Shown here: positions 35,317-46,363 of the stretch, in pieces
How positions within the stretch are numbered: the first letter of the stretch is position 1
How the letters are laid out: the number at the start of each line of letters is the position of its first letter
Assembly: GCF_025961575.1 (NCBI RefSeq)
Contig: NZ_JAOQNX010000006.1
Coordinates: forward strand, 114,804-178,803
Source: Rhodoblastus acidophilus
GTDB lineage: Bacteria > Pseudomonadota > Alphaproteobacteria > Rhizobiales > Beijerinckiaceae
Reading direction: 5' to 3'
Length of the DNA stretch: 64,000 nt
Made by a program: the position numbers and the translations under genes
Notes under the pieces: model-generated
The model's input: only the letters and a program-made list of their open reading frames with translations
What the model was told of the DNA's origin: nothing
The model's database searches: none

Positions 35317-35895
35317 GTGTCTAGCGAACGGCTGAAGGCGTTTTCGGATGGCGTGATCGCCATCATCATCACCATCATGGTTCTGGAGTTGAAACCGCCC
35401 CATGGCGAGGATTTTTCGGCGCTGGCGAAGCTTTGGCCGACCTTTGTCGCCTATGTCGTCAGCTTCACCTATGTGGCGATCTATTGGAACAACCATCATC
35501 ACCTGTTCTACCTGGTCGAATCGATCGACGGGGCGACGCTGTGGGCGAATCTGGTCCTCCTGTTCTGTCTGTCGCTGCTGCCCTTCGCCACGGCCTGGGC
35601 GGCGGAAACCGAATTCGCCGCGGCGCCGATGGCGCTTTACGGAGCTGATCTGCTGGCTTGCGCGACGGCTTATCTGGTGCTGGTTCGCACGCTCTTGCGC
35701 GCGCAGGGCGCCGGTTCCAAGCTGCACGCGGCGATCGGCGACGATCTCAAGGGCAAGGCGTCCCTGGCGCTCTATCTCGCAGGGATCGTCGCCAGCGCGT
35801 GGAAGCCCTGGGCCGCCGGCGCCTTCTATATTGCGGTCGCGGGAATGTGGCTGATTCCGGACCGCCGCATCGTGCGGATCCTGGCGGGGAATTAG
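35317..35895 (+). CDS. TMEM175-family (DUF1211) potassium channel-like protein
   Basis: A 192-residue membrane protein with about six helices. It opens with the hallmark RLKAFSDGVIAIIITIMVLEL, containing the FSD triad of TMEM175 channels. NHHHLFYLVESID follows helix 2. Bacterial TMEM175 proteins are tetrameric potassium-leak channels. The GTG at 35317 has a perfect AGGAGG-type site just upstream, which decides the start against a frame 22 codons longer. Confidence 0.85.
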   Translation: MSSERLKAFSDGVIAIIITIMVLELKPPHGEDFSALAKLWPTFVAYVVSFTYVAIYWNNHHHLFYLVESIDGATLWANLVLLFCLSLLPFATAWAAETEFAAAPMALYGADLLACATAYLVLVRTLLRAQGAGSKLHAAIGDDLKGKASLALYLAGIVASAWKPWAAGAFYIAVAGMWLIPDRRIVRILAGN

Positions 35896-36048
35896 CGAAT
35901 TCTGGAGCGTTTTCAGGAATCCAGGCGGTCTCGCGTCAGTTCGGGCGGTTCCTGCCGCAGGGTTTTTCGCATCCGCCTCTATCCCGGTCGCCATGACGCG
36001 GGTAAATATATAGATTGAATTCCGATTAACCGATGAGACCGTGGGCTG

Positions 36049-36480
36049 ATGCGTCACGAACCTGAAATCAAGTCCGAGGATCGCCTTGCCGAAATCCGCG
36101 ACCGGGTGGCCCAGGTGCTGGCGTCGCGGGGAGACATTGACGCCTTCCTCAGTTTTTTCCACGAAGACGCCGTGTTCCACATGACCGGGTCCGTTCCGAG
36201 CTTTCCCTTTGCGGGCGTTTACGCCGGAAAAGGCGCGATTCGGACGATGATCGAGCGAATCGATGTCGAAGTCGAACACACGGGTATGAAAATCCTTCAT
36301 TTGCTCATTGAAGACAACAAACTGGCGTTGCTGCGCAGCGTCTCGCTGCGGCATCGCGGCACCGCGGCGCGGACCGATCTGATCGTCAGCAATTTTGTCA
36401 CGTTCGAGGACTTGAAGGCGGTCGAAATTCAAGAGCATTTCGACACGCTCTCCTACGCCTCGCTCGCCAGCGACGATTGA
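36049..36480 (+). CDS. SnoaL/NTF2-like protein
   Basis: A 143-residue protein predicted to take the alpha+beta cone fold of NTF2/SnoaL proteins: helical start (IRDRVAQVLASRGDIDAFLSFF), HEDAVFHMTGSVPSFPFAG, a strand-rich end and ITTFEEHFDTLSY-like closing (QEHFDTL). Such proteins bind small hydrophobic ligands or act as isomerases or cyclases; no specific activity can be assigned. Convergent with the NifX-domain gene, 10 bp apart. Confidence 0.75.
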   Translation: MRHEPEIKSEDRLAEIRDRVAQVLASRGDIDAFLSFFHEDAVFHMTGSVPSFPFAGVYAGKGAIRTMIERIDVEVEHTGMKILHLLIEDNKLALLRSVSLRHRGTAARTDLIVSNFVTFEDLKAVEIQEHFDTLSYASLASDD

Positions 36481-36490
36481 AGCCGCGGCG

Positions 36491-36886
36491 TCAATGCCGT
36501 GAGAAAAAGTCCCGCAGCTTGCACAGGCTCGTGGTGATGTCGAACCGTTGGTCCGGCAAGTCCTCGCCCGCGATCAGCTTTGTCAGCGCCAAGGCCGGAT
36601 CGGGTTCGCCGGTCAGGACCACATCGGCGCCGCGCTTTTTCATGTGCCGCACAAAACCGTCCCCGGCGCTGCCGGCGATCATCACCTCAACGCCGTCGAG
36701 CGGGTGCGGGGCGTTGTCGTCCTCGATGTAATGCGGCGTCTGCTCCTTAGTGAGCGTGACGCGGGCCGGTTCGGGCAGGGGGCCGCCGGGCCGGTGTCCA
36801 GCGAGATCATATACAAACCATTGCTGCGCCTTGCCGGCGTGGCCGCTCACTTCTTTCCAGTCTTTTGTTGCAATGGCGACTTTCAT
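36491..36886 (-). CDS. dinitrogenase FeMo-cofactor biosynthesis (NifX/NifB C-terminal) domain protein
   Basis: A 131-residue single-domain protein of the NifX/NafY/NifB-C family: MKVAIATKDWKEVSGHAG at the start, where the conserved histidine sits, a central DDNAPHPLDGVEVMIAGSAGDGFV, and KRGADVVLTGEPDPALAL. Members carry or protect iron-sulfur/FeMo cofactors; many stand-alone ones lie outside nif clusters and have unknown roles. ATG 36886 starts the conserved domain; the frame from 36913 adds nine residues. Confidence 0.85.
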   Translation of the reverse strand: MKVAIATKDWKEVSGHAGKAQQWFVYDLAGHRPGGPLPEPARVTLTKEQTPHYIEDDNAPHPLDGVEVMIAGSAGDGFVRHMKKRGADVVLTGEPDPALALTKLIAGEDLPDQRFDITTSLCKLRDFFSRH

Positions 36887-36973
36887 GGCGTCTTGCTCTC
36901 TTTTGTGTCGCAAGGCGGGTCAACAACCCGCCTTGCCGGGCTTTTGGGCAGAAGAGAGCACATTTTGCGCCAG

Positions 36974-37255
36974 ATGAAAGCGGGGATTTGCGCGCTCTGT
37001 GGGCGGCCGCTCGGCGCGAGGGTCGAGGCGCATCATCTCATTCCCAAGACGTTTGGCGGGCGCGAGACCGTCGCCTTGCACCCGATCTGTCACCGGAAAA
37101 TCCACACGACGCTGTCGGAACGAGAGTTGCGCGACCGCTATCACACGCTCGAGGCGTTGCGCGCCCAGCCGGACATCACCCTGTTCCTGCGCTGGATCGC
37201 CGACAAGCCGGTTGATTTTTACACGCGGACGGCAACGGCGCGGAGCCGGCGCTAA
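36974..37255 (+). CDS. HNH-type zinc protein
   Basis: A 93-residue protein with a CALCG zinc knuckle at residues 6-10, the HNH core EAHHLIPKTFGG, and HPICHRKIHTTLSERELRD completing the metal site. This layout is the HNH nuclease fold, though in short stand-alone proteins of this type the nuclease role is unproven. Divergent from the NifX-domain gene, convergent with the chemoreceptor gene (14 bp). Confidence 0.8.
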   Translation: MKAGICALCGRPLGARVEAHHLIPKTFGGRETVALHPICHRKIHTTLSERELRDRYHTLEALRAQPDITLFLRWIADKPVDFYTRTATARSRR

Positions 37256-37269
37256 AAATTCCGCTATGC

Positions 37270-38958
37270 CTAACCCGCGCGCAGCGCCTGGCTCAACTGG
37301 CCGAGCTGCAGGTGCAGTTCAGCCGCCTGGCCGCGCATGTCGCGGGCGGATTCGGCGACTTCCTGCGACTTGCCGTCGGCGGCCAGCGCCTGGTCCTGCA
37401 AGGCCGTCATGCTCCGCGTCAGCTCGCCGACCAGATTGAGCGTGCCCGTGATCGCCTCGGCGATCTGGTCGACGGCGCAGCTTTGCTGGTCGAGCGTCGT
37501 CGCAATCGCCCCGGCCGTCGAATCGATGCGGCCGATGGTTTCCTCCACGGTCCGGTTGGAGGCGATCGAGGCGTCAGCGCCGCGCTGGATGGCCTGGATC
37601 CGGCGGGTGATATCGTCGACGGCCTTTTTGGTGGACTCGGCGAGCGTCTTCACTTCCGTCGCCACCACGCCAAATCCCTTGCCAGCTTCGCCGGCGCGCG
37701 CCGCCTCGATGGTGGCGTTCAATGCGAGCAGGTTGGTTTGGTTGGCGATGTCCTCGATCAGGGCGACGACGTCGCCGACCTGCCGGGACGCCTCGCTTAA
37801 TTCATGCATGGCGACTTTGGCCTGCGCCGATTCGGCGACGGCCACGCTGGAGAATTCGGCGGCGCGCGACACCTGCGCGAGGATTTCGCGGATCGAGGCG
37901 GACAATTCTTCCGCCGCCGACGCCGCCCCCTGAACGTTTTGCTCGACCGTGCGCCCGGCTTGCGCGCTGGTCGCCGCCTGGTCTCGGGTCGCGCTGGAGA
38001 GGGCGTGCAGGTCGCGCGACACCAGCTCGAATTTTTTGGCCTGGTTGTCGATCGCGCCGGCGGCGCCGCCCACACGCGCTTCGAAATCCGACGCGAGCTT
38101 TTGCAGGGTTTCGCGGCGCACCCGCTCCGCGTCGGCGCGGCGATCTCGCTCGGCGGCCGCGTCGCGCGCCAGTTTTTCGCGCAACAGATCGCGAAATTCG
38201 GCGACGGCTCGCGCAATCTGGCCGATTTCGTCGCCGCGCGCCTCACCGGCGATCGCCGCATCGAGATCGCCCCGACGCAATTGCTCCATCGAGTAGGTCA
38301 AACTGTTGAGCGGGCGGCCGATGGCGCGCTGGACGAAGAAGGCGATGATCGCCAGCGTCGCCATGGCGGCGCCGACCGCGGCGATCAGCAGGCGCGAACT
38401 GCGCGCCAGCGCGGTCTCGATGTCGCTGACGTGAAATCCCGTGCCGACGATCCAGTCCCAGCCCGGAACAAGCTCGGAGTAACCGAGCTTGAGTGAGGGG
38501 GCCTGTTCGCCCGGCTTCACCCAAAGATATTTGGTGAGGCCGCCGCCGTCCTTTCCGTGGTCGATCAGTTCGCGGACAAAGGGGACGCCGTTGGTGTCCT
38601 TGAGGTCGATCAGGTTTACGCCCTCGCGCTTCGGATTGGGCGGAAGCAGGACGTTGACGCCGTCGGTGCGGTAAATGAAGAAATAGCTGTCCTCGCCGAA
38701 GCGCACCGGCCGCAGCGCCTCCACCGCCCGGGCCTTCGCCTCATCCTGGGAGAACTCGCCCTTTTCCGCTCTCTGGCGGATCGAATCGATGAAGGACTTG
38801 GCGGTCTCGACCTCGTTTTTCAGCTGAAGCTCCTTCTGATCCAGAAGGTTCATGCGCAGGTTGTAGTAGGAGAACACGCCGCCGCCGCCGATGCAGACAA
38901 AAGCCAGCGCGACAATGCCGCCGATGCGGGTCGAAATGGAGTTAAGCTTAAGCGCCAC
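37270..38958 (-). CDS. methyl-accepting chemotaxis protein with Cache sensor
   Basis: A 562-residue chemoreceptor. N-terminal membrane helix ([21 protein letters not shown]), periplasmic single Cache domain (residues ~35-185: [32 protein letters not shown]), second helix ([19 protein letters not shown]), HAMP domain, then the cytoplasmic signalling coiled coil with hairpin tip [24 protein letters not shown]. Single Cache domains often bind short organic acids; the ligand is unknown. Start is GTG at 38958. No che genes adjacent. Confidence 0.93.
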   Translation of the reverse strand: MALKLNSISTRIGGIVALAFVCIGGGGVFSYYNLRMNLLDQKELQLKNEVETAKSFIDSIRQRAEKGEFSQDEAKARAVEALRPVRFGEDSYFFIYRTDGVNVLLPPNPKREGVNLIDLKDTNGVPFVRELIDHGKDGGGLTKYLWVKPGEQAPSLKLGYSELVPGWDWIVGTGFHVSDIETALARSSRLLIAAVGAAMATLAIIAFFVQRAIGRPLNSLTYSMEQLRRGDLDAAIAGEARGDEIGQIARAVAEFRDLLREKLARDAAAERDRRADAERVRRETLQKLASDFEARVGGAAGAIDNQAKKFELVSRDLHALSSATRDQAATSAQAGRTVEQNVQGAASAAEELSASIREILAQVSRAAEFSSVAVAESAQAKVAMHELSEASRQVGDVVALIEDIANQTNLLALNATIEAARAGEAGKGFGVVATEVKTLAESTKKAVDDITRRIQAIQRGADASIASNRTVEETIGRIDSTAGAIATTLDQQSCAVDQIAEAITGTLNLVGELTRSMTALQDQALAADGKSQEVAESARDMRGQAAELHLQLGQLSQALRAG

Positions 38959-39023
38959 AGACCGATCCCCCTCTTCGGGGCGAATGGTGCGCTTCAGGTC
39001 TTGTGCGAAACTTTCCGAGGGGC

Positions 39024-42000
39024 CTAACCGGCCTCCAACAGCCGCTCAGCTTGCGCCAGCTCCACCGAAACCAGTTGCGACACGCCGCGCTCCGCCTGAG
39101 TCACGCCGAACAGCCGGTCCATGCGCGCCATGGTGATGGGATTGTGAGTGATGGCGATGAAGCGTGTGTCGGTCTTGCCGCGCATGTCCTCCAGCAGATC
39201 GCAGAACCGCTCGACATTGGCGTCGTCGAGCGGCGCGTCGACCTCGTCGAGCACGCAGATCGGCGAGGGATTGGTGAGGAACACGGCGAAAATCAGCGAC
39301 ATCGCGGTCAGCGCCTGCTCGCCGCCCGACAGCAGCGACATGGTCGCGGGTTTCTTGCCCGGCGGCTTCGCCATGATTTCGAGGCCGGCTTCGAGCGGGT
39401 CCTCGGATTCCACGAGCTGAAGCTCGGCCGAACCGCCGCCAAACAGCACGGTGAACAGCGCGCGGAAATGCCCGTCGACCTTTTCGAAGGCGGCGAGCAG
39501 GCGCTCGCGGCCCTCCTTGTTGAGCGCGCCAATGGCCGCGCGCAATTTGCGGATGGCTTCGGTGAGGTCGGCCTGTTCCTGCGCCAGTTTCTGGTGCTCG
39601 GTCTCGACCGCCGCAAGCTCCTCCTCGGCGCGCAGGTTGACGCCGCCGAGGCGTTCGCGGTCCGCCTTCAGGCTGGCGAGCTTTTGTTGGACGCGTTCGA
39701 TGTCGGCGGTTTCGTCAGCCTCGGCCACACCCGCCATTTCGAGCAGCGCGTGGGGCGCGCATTGCAATTCCTGAACGATGTTCTGGGTGAGGAAGGCCAG
39801 ACGCTGCTGCGCGGCTTCGGCCTGGGCCTCCAGGCGCGCGCGGTTTTCGCGGGCGGAAGACATCACCTCCAGCGCGGCGCGGGCGGCGCGGTCGGCCTGT
39901 CCGAGCGCGGTTTCCGCGAGCGCGCGGGCGTCCGCTGCGTCTTTCAGCTTTTGCTCGGCCTCCTCGATGCTGGCGGTCAGCGTGCGGCGCTGCATCTGGA
40001 ATTCGTCGGGCGCCTCGGCGAGCCGGTCCATTTCCTCCTGCGTCTCGACCAGGCGGTCCTGAATCTCCTCTTTCTGCGCCAGCGACCGGGCTTTGCGGTC
40101 GGCCCAGGATTTTCTTTCCTTTTCGATGGCTTCGCGGCGGCGCAGGCGCGACTCCGCCTCGCGCGCAAAACTCTGCAAGGCGGCGCGGGCTTCGGAGGCG
40201 GCGGCGCGGTCGAGCGCATTCGCGGTCCGCGCGGCGTCGCGTTCGCCCAGCAGCGTGGCGGGCTCGGGCAAGTCGTCATAGGCTTCGCGGGCCTGGGCCA
40301 GGCGCTCCTGCGCCTCGTCGCGCATGTCCTGGGCGCGACGGCGGGCGTCCTCCAGGCTCGACAGCCGCGACAGCAACTGGCCCTGGCGCCTTTCGGCGGC
40401 GCTGGCGGCCTCGCGCGCTTCCGAAAGGTTTTTTTGCGCCATGCGCGCGGCGAAGCGGGCGCGTTTTTCCGCTTCGACCGCCTCGGCGACGGCGTTCTCT
40501 GCAGTCTCCATCTGTTCGCGGAGAGCGAACAGCGCCTCGCGCGCGGCCTTGGCCTCCACTTCGAGGTCTTCGAGCCGGTTCTTTTCGCTCAGACGGCGCG
40601 CGGCGGCGGTGGGGGCTTCGGCGGCGCGGACAAAACCGTCCCAGCGCCACAGGTCGCCCTCGACGGACACCAGCCGCTGCCCCGGTTTGAGGCGGCTTTG
40701 CAGCAGGCGGCCTTTTTCCCGGGGAACCACGCCGATCTGGGCGAGGCGCCGCTTGAGCACATCCGGCGCCTGCACTTTTCCTGAGAGAGCAACGGCCTCA
40801 TCCGGGAGAGCGGGGTCGCCCAGGCCAAAGGAATGTGCCCAGAAGGCGGGGGCGTCGTCGTCGGTCGAGGCCTGCAAATCCTCGCCGAGCGCAGCGCCAA
40901 GGGCCGCCTCGAACCCTTTTTCGACGACGATTTCTTCGATCACCGCCGGCCAGGCGCCGTGTTCGGTGCGCAAAAGGTTGGTCAGGGTGCGCGCTTCCGT
41001 CTCTAGAGCCTGTGCCTTGCGCTCGGCCTCCTTGAGCGGGTTGCGTAGAAACGTTTCTTCGTCGCGGGCGAGGGCAAGGGCGCTTTCGGCGGCGAGCGCA
41101 TCCTCTTCGGCCTGGGCGGCGGCGTCCATCAGCCGCTCGGCCTCGGCCAAAATTTCGGCGAATTCCGAATCCTCGCCGGCGCCGTCGCGCAGCGCTTCGA
41201 TTTCTTCGATCAGCCGGTTCAGTTCGGCGTCGTAACGGGCAAACGCCTGTTCCTCGCGCCGCGCCGAGTCGGCCAAGGCCTTGCGCTGCGCCTCGACCCC
41301 GGCAAAAGCGTTTTGCGCGGCTTCCAGCGCGGCTTCGGACAGTTTGAGTTTTGATTCCGCCTCCTCGCAGCGCAGCCGCGCCTCCTCGGCGAGGTCGGCC
41401 TCGTCCTCGCCGGCGCCCGAAAGGTCCTCTTCTTCGGCGAGCAGGCGCTCCAGCGCGGCGGCGGCGTCGTCGTAATGATGGGTCTCGCGGCCCATGTCGT
41501 TCGAGAGTTGGGCGAAGCGGCGCTCCAGCTCCAGCCGGCGCGATTGGGCCCGCTTTTCCTCGCCCTCCAGCGCCTCGCGGGCGAGAACCAGGCGTTGCAG
41601 CGCGGCGGCGGCTTGCGATTCGGCGTCGCGCGCCTTGGGCGCCTCCAGCGCGGCTATGGCTTGCAGGCGGGCGGTTTCGGCCTGGTTGCGTGTGGCCTCG
41701 GCGACATCGAGCACATTGGCTTCGACGGCGGCCTTGGTTTCTTCCGCCTCTTTGGTCGCGCCGCGCAAGGCGATCAGGGCGACGAGCGCCTCGTGCTTGC
41801 GGATTTCGGCGGCCAGCGCCCGATAGCGCGCCGCCTGTCGCGCCTGGCGGCGCAGCGATTCGGTCTGCGCGCCGATCTGGCCGATCACATCCTCAAGGCG
41901 AACGAGGTTTTCCTCCGCGCCCTTGAGGCGCAGTTCGGCCTCGTGGCGGCGCGAATGCAATCCGCCAATGCCGGCGGCTTCCTCGAGAATGCGGCGGCGG

Positions 42001-42476
42001 GCCTGGGGTTTGGCGGAAATGATCTCGCCAATCTGGCCCTGCCGGACCAGAGCCGGCGAACGCGCGCCCGAGGAGGCGTCGGCGAACAGCAATTGCACGT
42101 CACGGGCGCGGACTTCGCGGCCGTTGAGCTTGTAGGTCGAGCCTTCCTCGCGCTCGATGCGGCGAGTGATCTCCAGAATGTCGGAATCGTTGAAGGCGGC
42201 GGGCGCGGTGCGGGCGCTGTTGTCGAGCACCAGCATGACTTCGGCATGGTTGCGGGCGGGGCGCGCGCCGGAGCCGGAGAAGATGACGTCGTCCATGCTG
42301 GAGGCGCGCATCTGCTTGTAGGCGTTTTCGCCCATCACCCAGCGCAGGGCTTCCACGAGATTCGACTTGCCGCACCCGTTCGGCCCGACCACGCCCGTCA
42401 GGCCCGGCTGGATCGCGAATTCCGTGGGCTCCACAAAGCTCTTGAAGCCGGTGAGGCGAAGTTTGTCGAATTTCAT
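39024..42476 (-). CDS. smc: chromosome segregation protein SMC
   Basis: A 1150-residue structural-maintenance-of-chromosomes ATPase that loops and organises DNA. N-terminal head with Walker [10 protein letters not shown] at 31-39; two long coiled coils; a hinge region around residues 510-640; C-terminal head with signature [17 protein letters not shown], Walker [18 protein letters not shown] 42476 starts the conserved [14 protein letters not shown]; an upstream frame adds ten residues. scpA/scpB are not in the window. A parS-like site lies 12 kb away (54856). Confidence 0.95.
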   Translation of the reverse strand: MKFDKLRLTGFKSFVEPTEFAIQPGLTGVVGPNGCGKSNLVEALRWVMGENAYKQMRASSMDDVIFSGSGARPARNHAEVMLVLDNSARTAPAAFNDSDILEITRRIEREEGSTYKLNGREVRARDVQLLFADASSGARSPALVRQGQIGEIISAKPQARRRILEEAAGIGGLHSRRHEAELRLKGAEENLVRLEDVIGQIGAQTESLRRQARQAARYRALAAEIRKHEALVALIALRGATKEAEETKAAVEANVLDVAEATRNQAETARLQAIAALEAPKARDAESQAAAALQRLVLAREALEGEEKRAQSRRLELERRFAQLSNDMGRETHHYDDAAAALERLLAEEEDLSGAGEDEADLAEEARLRCEEAESKLKLSEAALEAAQNAFAGVEAQRKALADSARREEQAFARYDAELNRLIEEIEALRDGAGEDSEFAEILAEAERLMDAAAQAEEDALAAESALALARDEETFLRNPLKEAERKAQALETEARTLTNLLRTEHGAWPAVIEEIVVEKGFEAALGAALGEDLQASTDDDAPAFWAHSFGLGDPALPDEAVALSGKVQAPDVLKRRLAQIGVVPREKGRLLQSRLKPGQRLVSVEGDLWRWDGFVRAAEAPTAAARRLSEKNRLEDLEVEAKAAREALFALREQMETAENAVAEAVEAEKRARFAARMAQKNLSEAREAASAAERRQGQLLSRLSSLEDARRRAQDMRDEAQERLAQAREAYDDLPEPATLLGERDAARTANALDRAAASEARAALQSFAREAESRLRRREAIEKERKSWADRKARSLAQKEEIQDRLVETQEEMDRLAEAPDEFQMQRRTLTASIEEAEQKLKDAADARALAETALGQADRAARAALEVMSSARENRARLEAQAEAAQQRLAFLTQNIVQELQCAPHALLEMAGVAEADETADIERVQQKLASLKADRERLGGVNLRAEEELAAVETEHQKLAQEQADLTEAIRKLRAAIGALNKEGRERLLAAFEKVDGHFRALFTVLFGGGSAELQLVESEDPLEAGLEIMAKPPGKKPATMSLLSGGEQALTAMSLIFAVFLTNPSPICVLDEVDAPLDDANVERFCDLLEDMRGKTDTRFIAITHNPITMARMDRLFGVTQAERGVSQLVSVELAQAERLLEAG

Positions 42477-42557
42477 GGGCTGTTCCAGAGTGGAACAGAG
42501 CGCCACAGCGACGGCGGAATCAAGTTTTGCGCGCGCGAAAACTGGGGAAAAGAGGCG

Positions 42558-43064
42558 TCAATCGTCCCAGCGGTCCCAGAAGCGCCGAGGCCGCGTCTCG
42601 GGGGCGGCCCGGAGCGTGACCCTCGAGACGCCGGCGGCGACATTGACTCCCACATGGCCTTCGAGCGCGACCGGTTGCAGCGTGAAGCTGGAATCGTTGT
42701 CGCCGGTGAGGACATTGACCCCCACGCCGCCGCCCGCGGAGGCCTGCGCGCCGAGGCCGGAATAGGAGCCGGCGAGCGCGCCGGGCGGCACCGAAGTCGA
42801 GGGCGCCAGCACGACCCAGGCGAGCTTGCCGCGCGCCACGGCGCCGAGCGCAATGCCATAGGCGTCGATGCGCCCCTTGTAGAACACCTCGGGTCCGCCA
42901 TTCGCCGGAACGAAGGCGCAGCGCATGTCCTGCCGCTGCATCACGATCATGGCGATGCTCGCGGAAACCTCGCACGTCAAGGCGCCCGCCTCGATCGGCG
43001 CGGCCAGAGAGGGCTGCGTGGCGAGGGCGGCCGCGCCAACAAGGGCGAAACGAACGGTTTTCAT
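42558..43064 (-). CDS. DUF992 family secreted protein
   Basis: A 168-residue exported protein: signal peptide of ~22 residues (KTVRFALVGAAALATQPSLA), then EAGALTCEVSASIAMIV and MRCAFVPANGG with the two family cysteines, GLGAQASAGGGVGVNVLTG and LQPVALEGHVGVNVAAGV. This matches DUF992, a periplasmic family widespread in Hyphomicrobiales and of unknown role. ATG 43064 starts the signal peptide. Confidence 0.82.
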   Translation of the reverse strand: MKTVRFALVGAAALATQPSLAAPIEAGALTCEVSASIAMIVMQRQDMRCAFVPANGGPEVFYKGRIDAYGIALGAVARGKLAWVVLAPSTSVPPGALAGSYSGLGAQASAGGGVGVNVLTGDNDSSFTLQPVALEGHVGVNVAAGVSRVTLRAAPETRPRRFWDRWDD

Positions 43065-43126
43065 CAATGCGCTCCAGCAATCAAAGCGCACCCTAGCCGA
43101 TCAGACCCAGCCTGAAAACCTCGATT

Positions 43127-44707
43127 TCAAATGCCGGCCCCGTCGGGGGTGACGTCATCCTCGGCCTTGCGTTTCGCCATGGCCTGGCGGAAGTCGGCGT
43201 ACCATCCCCGCACCAGCGGGCGGAACGCCGCATCGGCCAGCGCCAGCGCCACGGCGCTGGAGGTCGGGGCGCCAAAAATCTTGGCGCCGATGCCGACCAG
43301 CGCGCCGCCGGCGAGCGCCGGCAGCAATTTTTCCGCGACGTCCTTGCTCAGACGCGCCCAGTCGATCCCCTCGTCCTCGGTCGCCGGCTCCTCCTCGACG
43401 GTCCGGCTCGGCTCGATCATGCCGAAGGCGACGGTCTCGTTGGTGATGCGGTCGATCAGGATGAAGCCGCCGAGATCGCGGCTGTCGCGATAGAGGCTGA
43501 TCGGAAGGGCGCGGTCGAAACGCAATTGCGCCGTGGCGATCTCGTTGAGCGCCAGCGGCCGTCCCGGACCCGGTTCGAACGTGTGGATGTCGAGCAAATG
43601 CCGGACGTTTGTGATCGTCGCATTGGCCGTGCGCGCCCCGAGCTTGACGATATAGGATGCGCCCGGGTGCATGTCGGTTTCAGCGGTCCACAGCAGCCGC
43701 GCCTCCACCGTGGAATCCACCGCCGGCTGCCGGTCGACGGCGGCCAGAATGTCGCCGCGAGACACGTCGATTTCGTCGGCGAGGGTGATCGTCACCGATT
43801 GCCCCGCCAGAGCGACGGGCAAGTCGCCGTCCTGCGTGACGATGCGCGCGACCGTGCTGGTGCGGCCCGAGGGCAAGGCGACCACGGCGTCGCCGGGCTT
43901 GATCGAACCGCTGGCGACCCAGCCTGAAAAACCGCGGAAATCGAGATTGGGGCGGTTGACCCATTGCACGGGAAACCGGAACGGCGCCTCGGCCGCCGCG
44001 TCGCCGCCCGCGTCAATGCCTTCGAGCAGCGGCAGCAGCGGTTCGCCCTGGAACCAGGGCGTGCGTTCGGACAAGGCGGCGATATTGTCGCCGTTGAGCG
44101 CGGAAATCGGGATCGGCGCGATGGTCCGAAACCCGAGATCCCGAGCCATTTCGCGATAGGCGGCGACGATTTCGTTGAAACGGGCTTCGCTGTAATCGAC
44201 GAGGTCCATCTTGTTGATGGCCAGCGCCACGTCGCGCACGCCGATCATCGAGACGATGAAGGAATGCCGCCGGGTCTGCGGCAAAATCCCTTTGCGCGCG
44301 TCGATCAGGATGATGGCGAGGTCGGCGGTCGACGCGCCGGTCGCCATGTTGCGGGTATATTGCTCATGGCCGGGCGTGTCGGCGACGATGAAGGCGCGCT
44401 TGTCCGTCTTGAAATAGCGGTAGGCGACGTCGATGGTGATGCCCTGTTCGCGCTCGGCGGCGAGGCCGTCGACCAGCAGCGCGAAATCGAGCGCGCCGCC
44501 CTGGGTGCCGAATTTTTTCGAGTCGCGGTCGAGCGCGGCGAGCTGGTCCTCCGCGATCATCTGCGAATCATAGAGCATGCGCCCGATCAGCGTCGACTTG
44601 CCGTCGTCGACGGAGCCGCAGGTGATGAAGCGCAGCAGCGCCTTTTCCGGCGCGGCGGAATGGAGGGCGGGCGAAAGGACTTCGGCTTCGGCGACGTGCG
44701 CGTTCAT
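43127..44707 (-). CDS. cysN: sulfate adenylyltransferase subunit 1 (GTPase) with C-terminal extension
   Basis: GTPase that powers APS formation by CysD. 526 residues: GTP-binding domain with GSVDDGKST, DTPGHEQY and NKMD, then two beta-barrel domains (to about residue 430). The usual CysNC fusion with APS kinase is absent. Instead, ~95 extra residues follow (EEEPATEDEGIDWARLSKDV, then an Ala-rich LLPALAGGALVGIGAKIFG and SSAVALALADAAFRPLV), which may form hydrophobic helices. Consistent with CysH being an APS reductase, which needs no PAPS. One base after cysD. Confidence 0.92.
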   Translation of the reverse strand: MNAHVAEAEVLSPALHSAAPEKALLRFITCGSVDDGKSTLIGRMLYDSQMIAEDQLAALDRDSKKFGTQGGALDFALLVDGLAAEREQGITIDVAYRYFKTDKRAFIVADTPGHEQYTRNMATGASTADLAIILIDARKGILPQTRRHSFIVSMIGVRDVALAINKMDLVDYSEARFNEIVAAYREMARDLGFRTIAPIPISALNGDNIAALSERTPWFQGEPLLPLLEGIDAGGDAAAEAPFRFPVQWVNRPNLDFRGFSGWVASGSIKPGDAVVALPSGRTSTVARIVTQDGDLPVALAGQSVTITLADEIDVSRGDILAAVDRQPAVDSTVEARLLWTAETDMHPGASYIVKLGARTANATITNVRHLLDIHTFEPGPGRPLALNEIATAQLRFDRALPISLYRDSRDLGGFILIDRITNETVAFGMIEPSRTVEEEPATEDEGIDWARLSKDVAEKLLPALAGGALVGIGAKIFGAPTSSAVALALADAAFRPLVRGWYADFRQAMAKRKAEDDVTPDGAGI

Positions 44708-44708
44708 G

Positions 44709-45614
44709 TCAGAAATAGCCTTCCTGCTTCTTCTGCTCCATCGAGGCGGAGCCGTCGTGATCGATGATGCGGCCCTCGCGCTCGCTGGTTTTCGACGCGC
44801 GCATTTCCGCGATGATGTCGGGCAGGGTGGCGGCGGTGCTTTCCACAGCGCCGGTGAGCGGATAGCAGCCCAGCGTGCGGAAGCGGACGCTCAATTCCTC
44901 GACCTGTTCGCCGGGGCGCAGCTTCATGCGCTCGTCGTCGCGCATGATCAGCGCGCCGTCGCGGCGCACCACCGGGCGTTTTTTGGCGAAGTAAAGCGGG
45001 ACGACCGGAATGTCCTCTTTGGCGATGTAATCCCACACGTCGCTCTCGGTCCAATTGGACAGCGGAAACACGCGAAACGATTCGCCGGGACGCTTGCGGG
45101 TGTTGTAGAGCCGCCAGGGTTCGGGGCGCTGGTTTTTCGGGTCCCAGCGATGTTCGGGGGAGCGCAGCGAGAACACCCGTTCTTTCGCGCGCGATTTTTC
45201 TTCATCGCGCCGGGCGCCGCCGAAAGCGGCGTCGAATTTATATTTGTCGAGCGCCTGCTTCAGTCCTTGAGTCTTCATCACGTCGGTGTGCAGACGCGAG
45301 CCCGAGTCGAACGGATTGACGCCGGCCTTCACCCCGTCCTCGTTGATATGGACGAGCAGCTCCAGGCCCAGCTCCTTCACGCGCTGGTCGCGAAAGGTGA
45401 TCATCTCCTGGAACTTCCAGGTCGTGTCGACATGGAGCAGCGGAAACGGCGGTTTCGACGGATAAAACGCCTTCATGGCGAGGTGCAGCAGCACCGCCGA
45501 ATCCTTGCCGATCGAATAAAGGAAGACCGGCCGCTCGCATTCCGCCGCGACCTCGCGGAAAATGTGGATCGATTCCGCTTCGAGCTTTTGCAGATGGGTC
45601 AAAGGCGCGTTCAT
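44709..45614 (-). CDS. cysD: sulfate adenylyltransferase subunit 2
   Basis: ATP pyrophosphatase-type subunit that makes APS from sulfate and ATP (301 residues, normal). P-loop variant [42 protein letters not shown] and the C-terminal [17 protein letters not shown] are family marks. ATG 45614 overlaps the cysH stop (ATGA). Part of the minus-strand operon DUF2849-cysI-DUF934-cysH-cysD-cysN. Confidence 0.95.
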   Translation of the reverse strand: MNAPLTHLQKLEAESIHIFREVAAECERPVFLYSIGKDSAVLLHLAMKAFYPSKPPFPLLHVDTTWKFQEMITFRDQRVKELGLELLVHINEDGVKAGVNPFDSGSRLHTDVMKTQGLKQALDKYKFDAAFGGARRDEEKSRAKERVFSLRSPEHRWDPKNQRPEPWRLYNTRKRPGESFRVFPLSNWTESDVWDYIAKEDIPVVPLYFAKKRPVVRRDGALIMRDDERMKLRPGEQVEELSVRFRTLGCYPLTGAVESTAATLPDIIAEMRASKTSEREGRIIDHDGSASMEQKKQEGYF

Positions 45615-46363
45615 TGCGCAGCTTCCTTCTCGCGCGAGACACGGCCTTCGGCGGAGACGTGCAATCCGCATTCCTTCTTGTCTTCGCTCTCCCACCACCA
45701 GCGGCCGGCCCGTTCGGGCTCGCCGGGTTCGATGGCGCGGGTGCAGGGCGCGCAGCCGATGCTGACAAAGCCTTTTTCGTGCAGAGCGTTCACCGGGACC
45801 TCGTTCGCCTTGGTGTAGGCGACGACGTCGTCACGCGAAAAATCGAACAGTGGATTCGCCTTGAGCAGGCCTCGCTGGGCGTCCCATTCGATGAAGCCGG
45901 CGTTGGAGCGATGGGCGTTCTGGTCGCCGCGCAGGCCCGTCACCCAGACTTGCGCGCCCGCCAGCGCGCGCGCCAGCGGCTCGACTTTTCGAACCTCGCA
46001 GCAGGCTTTTCGCATGTCGAGGCCGTAGTAAAAACCGTTGATCCCCTGGTCGGCGATCAGCGCCTCCACCGCCCGCGCCTCCGGATACAAGGCTTTTATG
46101 CGCAGCGCGTATTTTTCCTCGGTGCGCTGCCACAGTTCGTAGGTCTCGGGGAACAGGCGGCCGGTGTCGAGCGTGACCACGTCGACATCCGCTTTCGTTT
46201 CCGCCAGCGCATGGATGATCGCCTGATCTTCGATGCCCAGGCTCGTGGTGAAGACGATGCGGCCCGCGACCGCTTTTCGCAACGCGCGCAAACGGTCGGG
46301 AAGCGTGGCGCTGGCGAAGGCTGCGTTCAGCGGCTCGACGAGGGAGAGCAAGGATTCAGACAT
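45611..46363 (-). CDS. cysH: adenylyl-sulfate (APS) reductase
   Basis: Reduces activated sulfate to sulfite (250 residues). Both iron-sulfur cysteine pairs are present (RKACCEVRK and GCAPCTR), which marks the APS-using assimilatory type rather than the cluster-free PAPS reductase. The catalytic cysteine is in the C-terminal [20 protein letters not shown] is the nucleotide loop. ATG 46363 overlaps DUF934 by 8 bp and cysD by 4 bp at the other end. Confidence 0.95.
   Translation of the reverse strand: MSESLLSLVEPLNAAFASATLPDRLRALRKAVAGRIVFTTSLGIEDQAIIHALAETKADVDVVTLDTGRLFPETYELWQRTEEKYALRIKALYPEARAVEALIADQGINGFYYGLDMRKACCEVRKVEPLARALAGAQVWVTGLRGDQNAHRSNAGFIEWDAQRGLLKANPLFDFSRDDVVAYTKANEVPVNALHEKGFVSIGCAPCTRAIEPGEPERAGRWWWESEDKKECGLHVSAEGRVSREKEAAQ

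Noticed and set aside
43127..43420. CysNC fusion (APS kinase at the CysN C-terminus)
   Set aside because: The C-terminal part lacks a Walker A motif and any kinase-like sequence, so it was left as an unknown extension.
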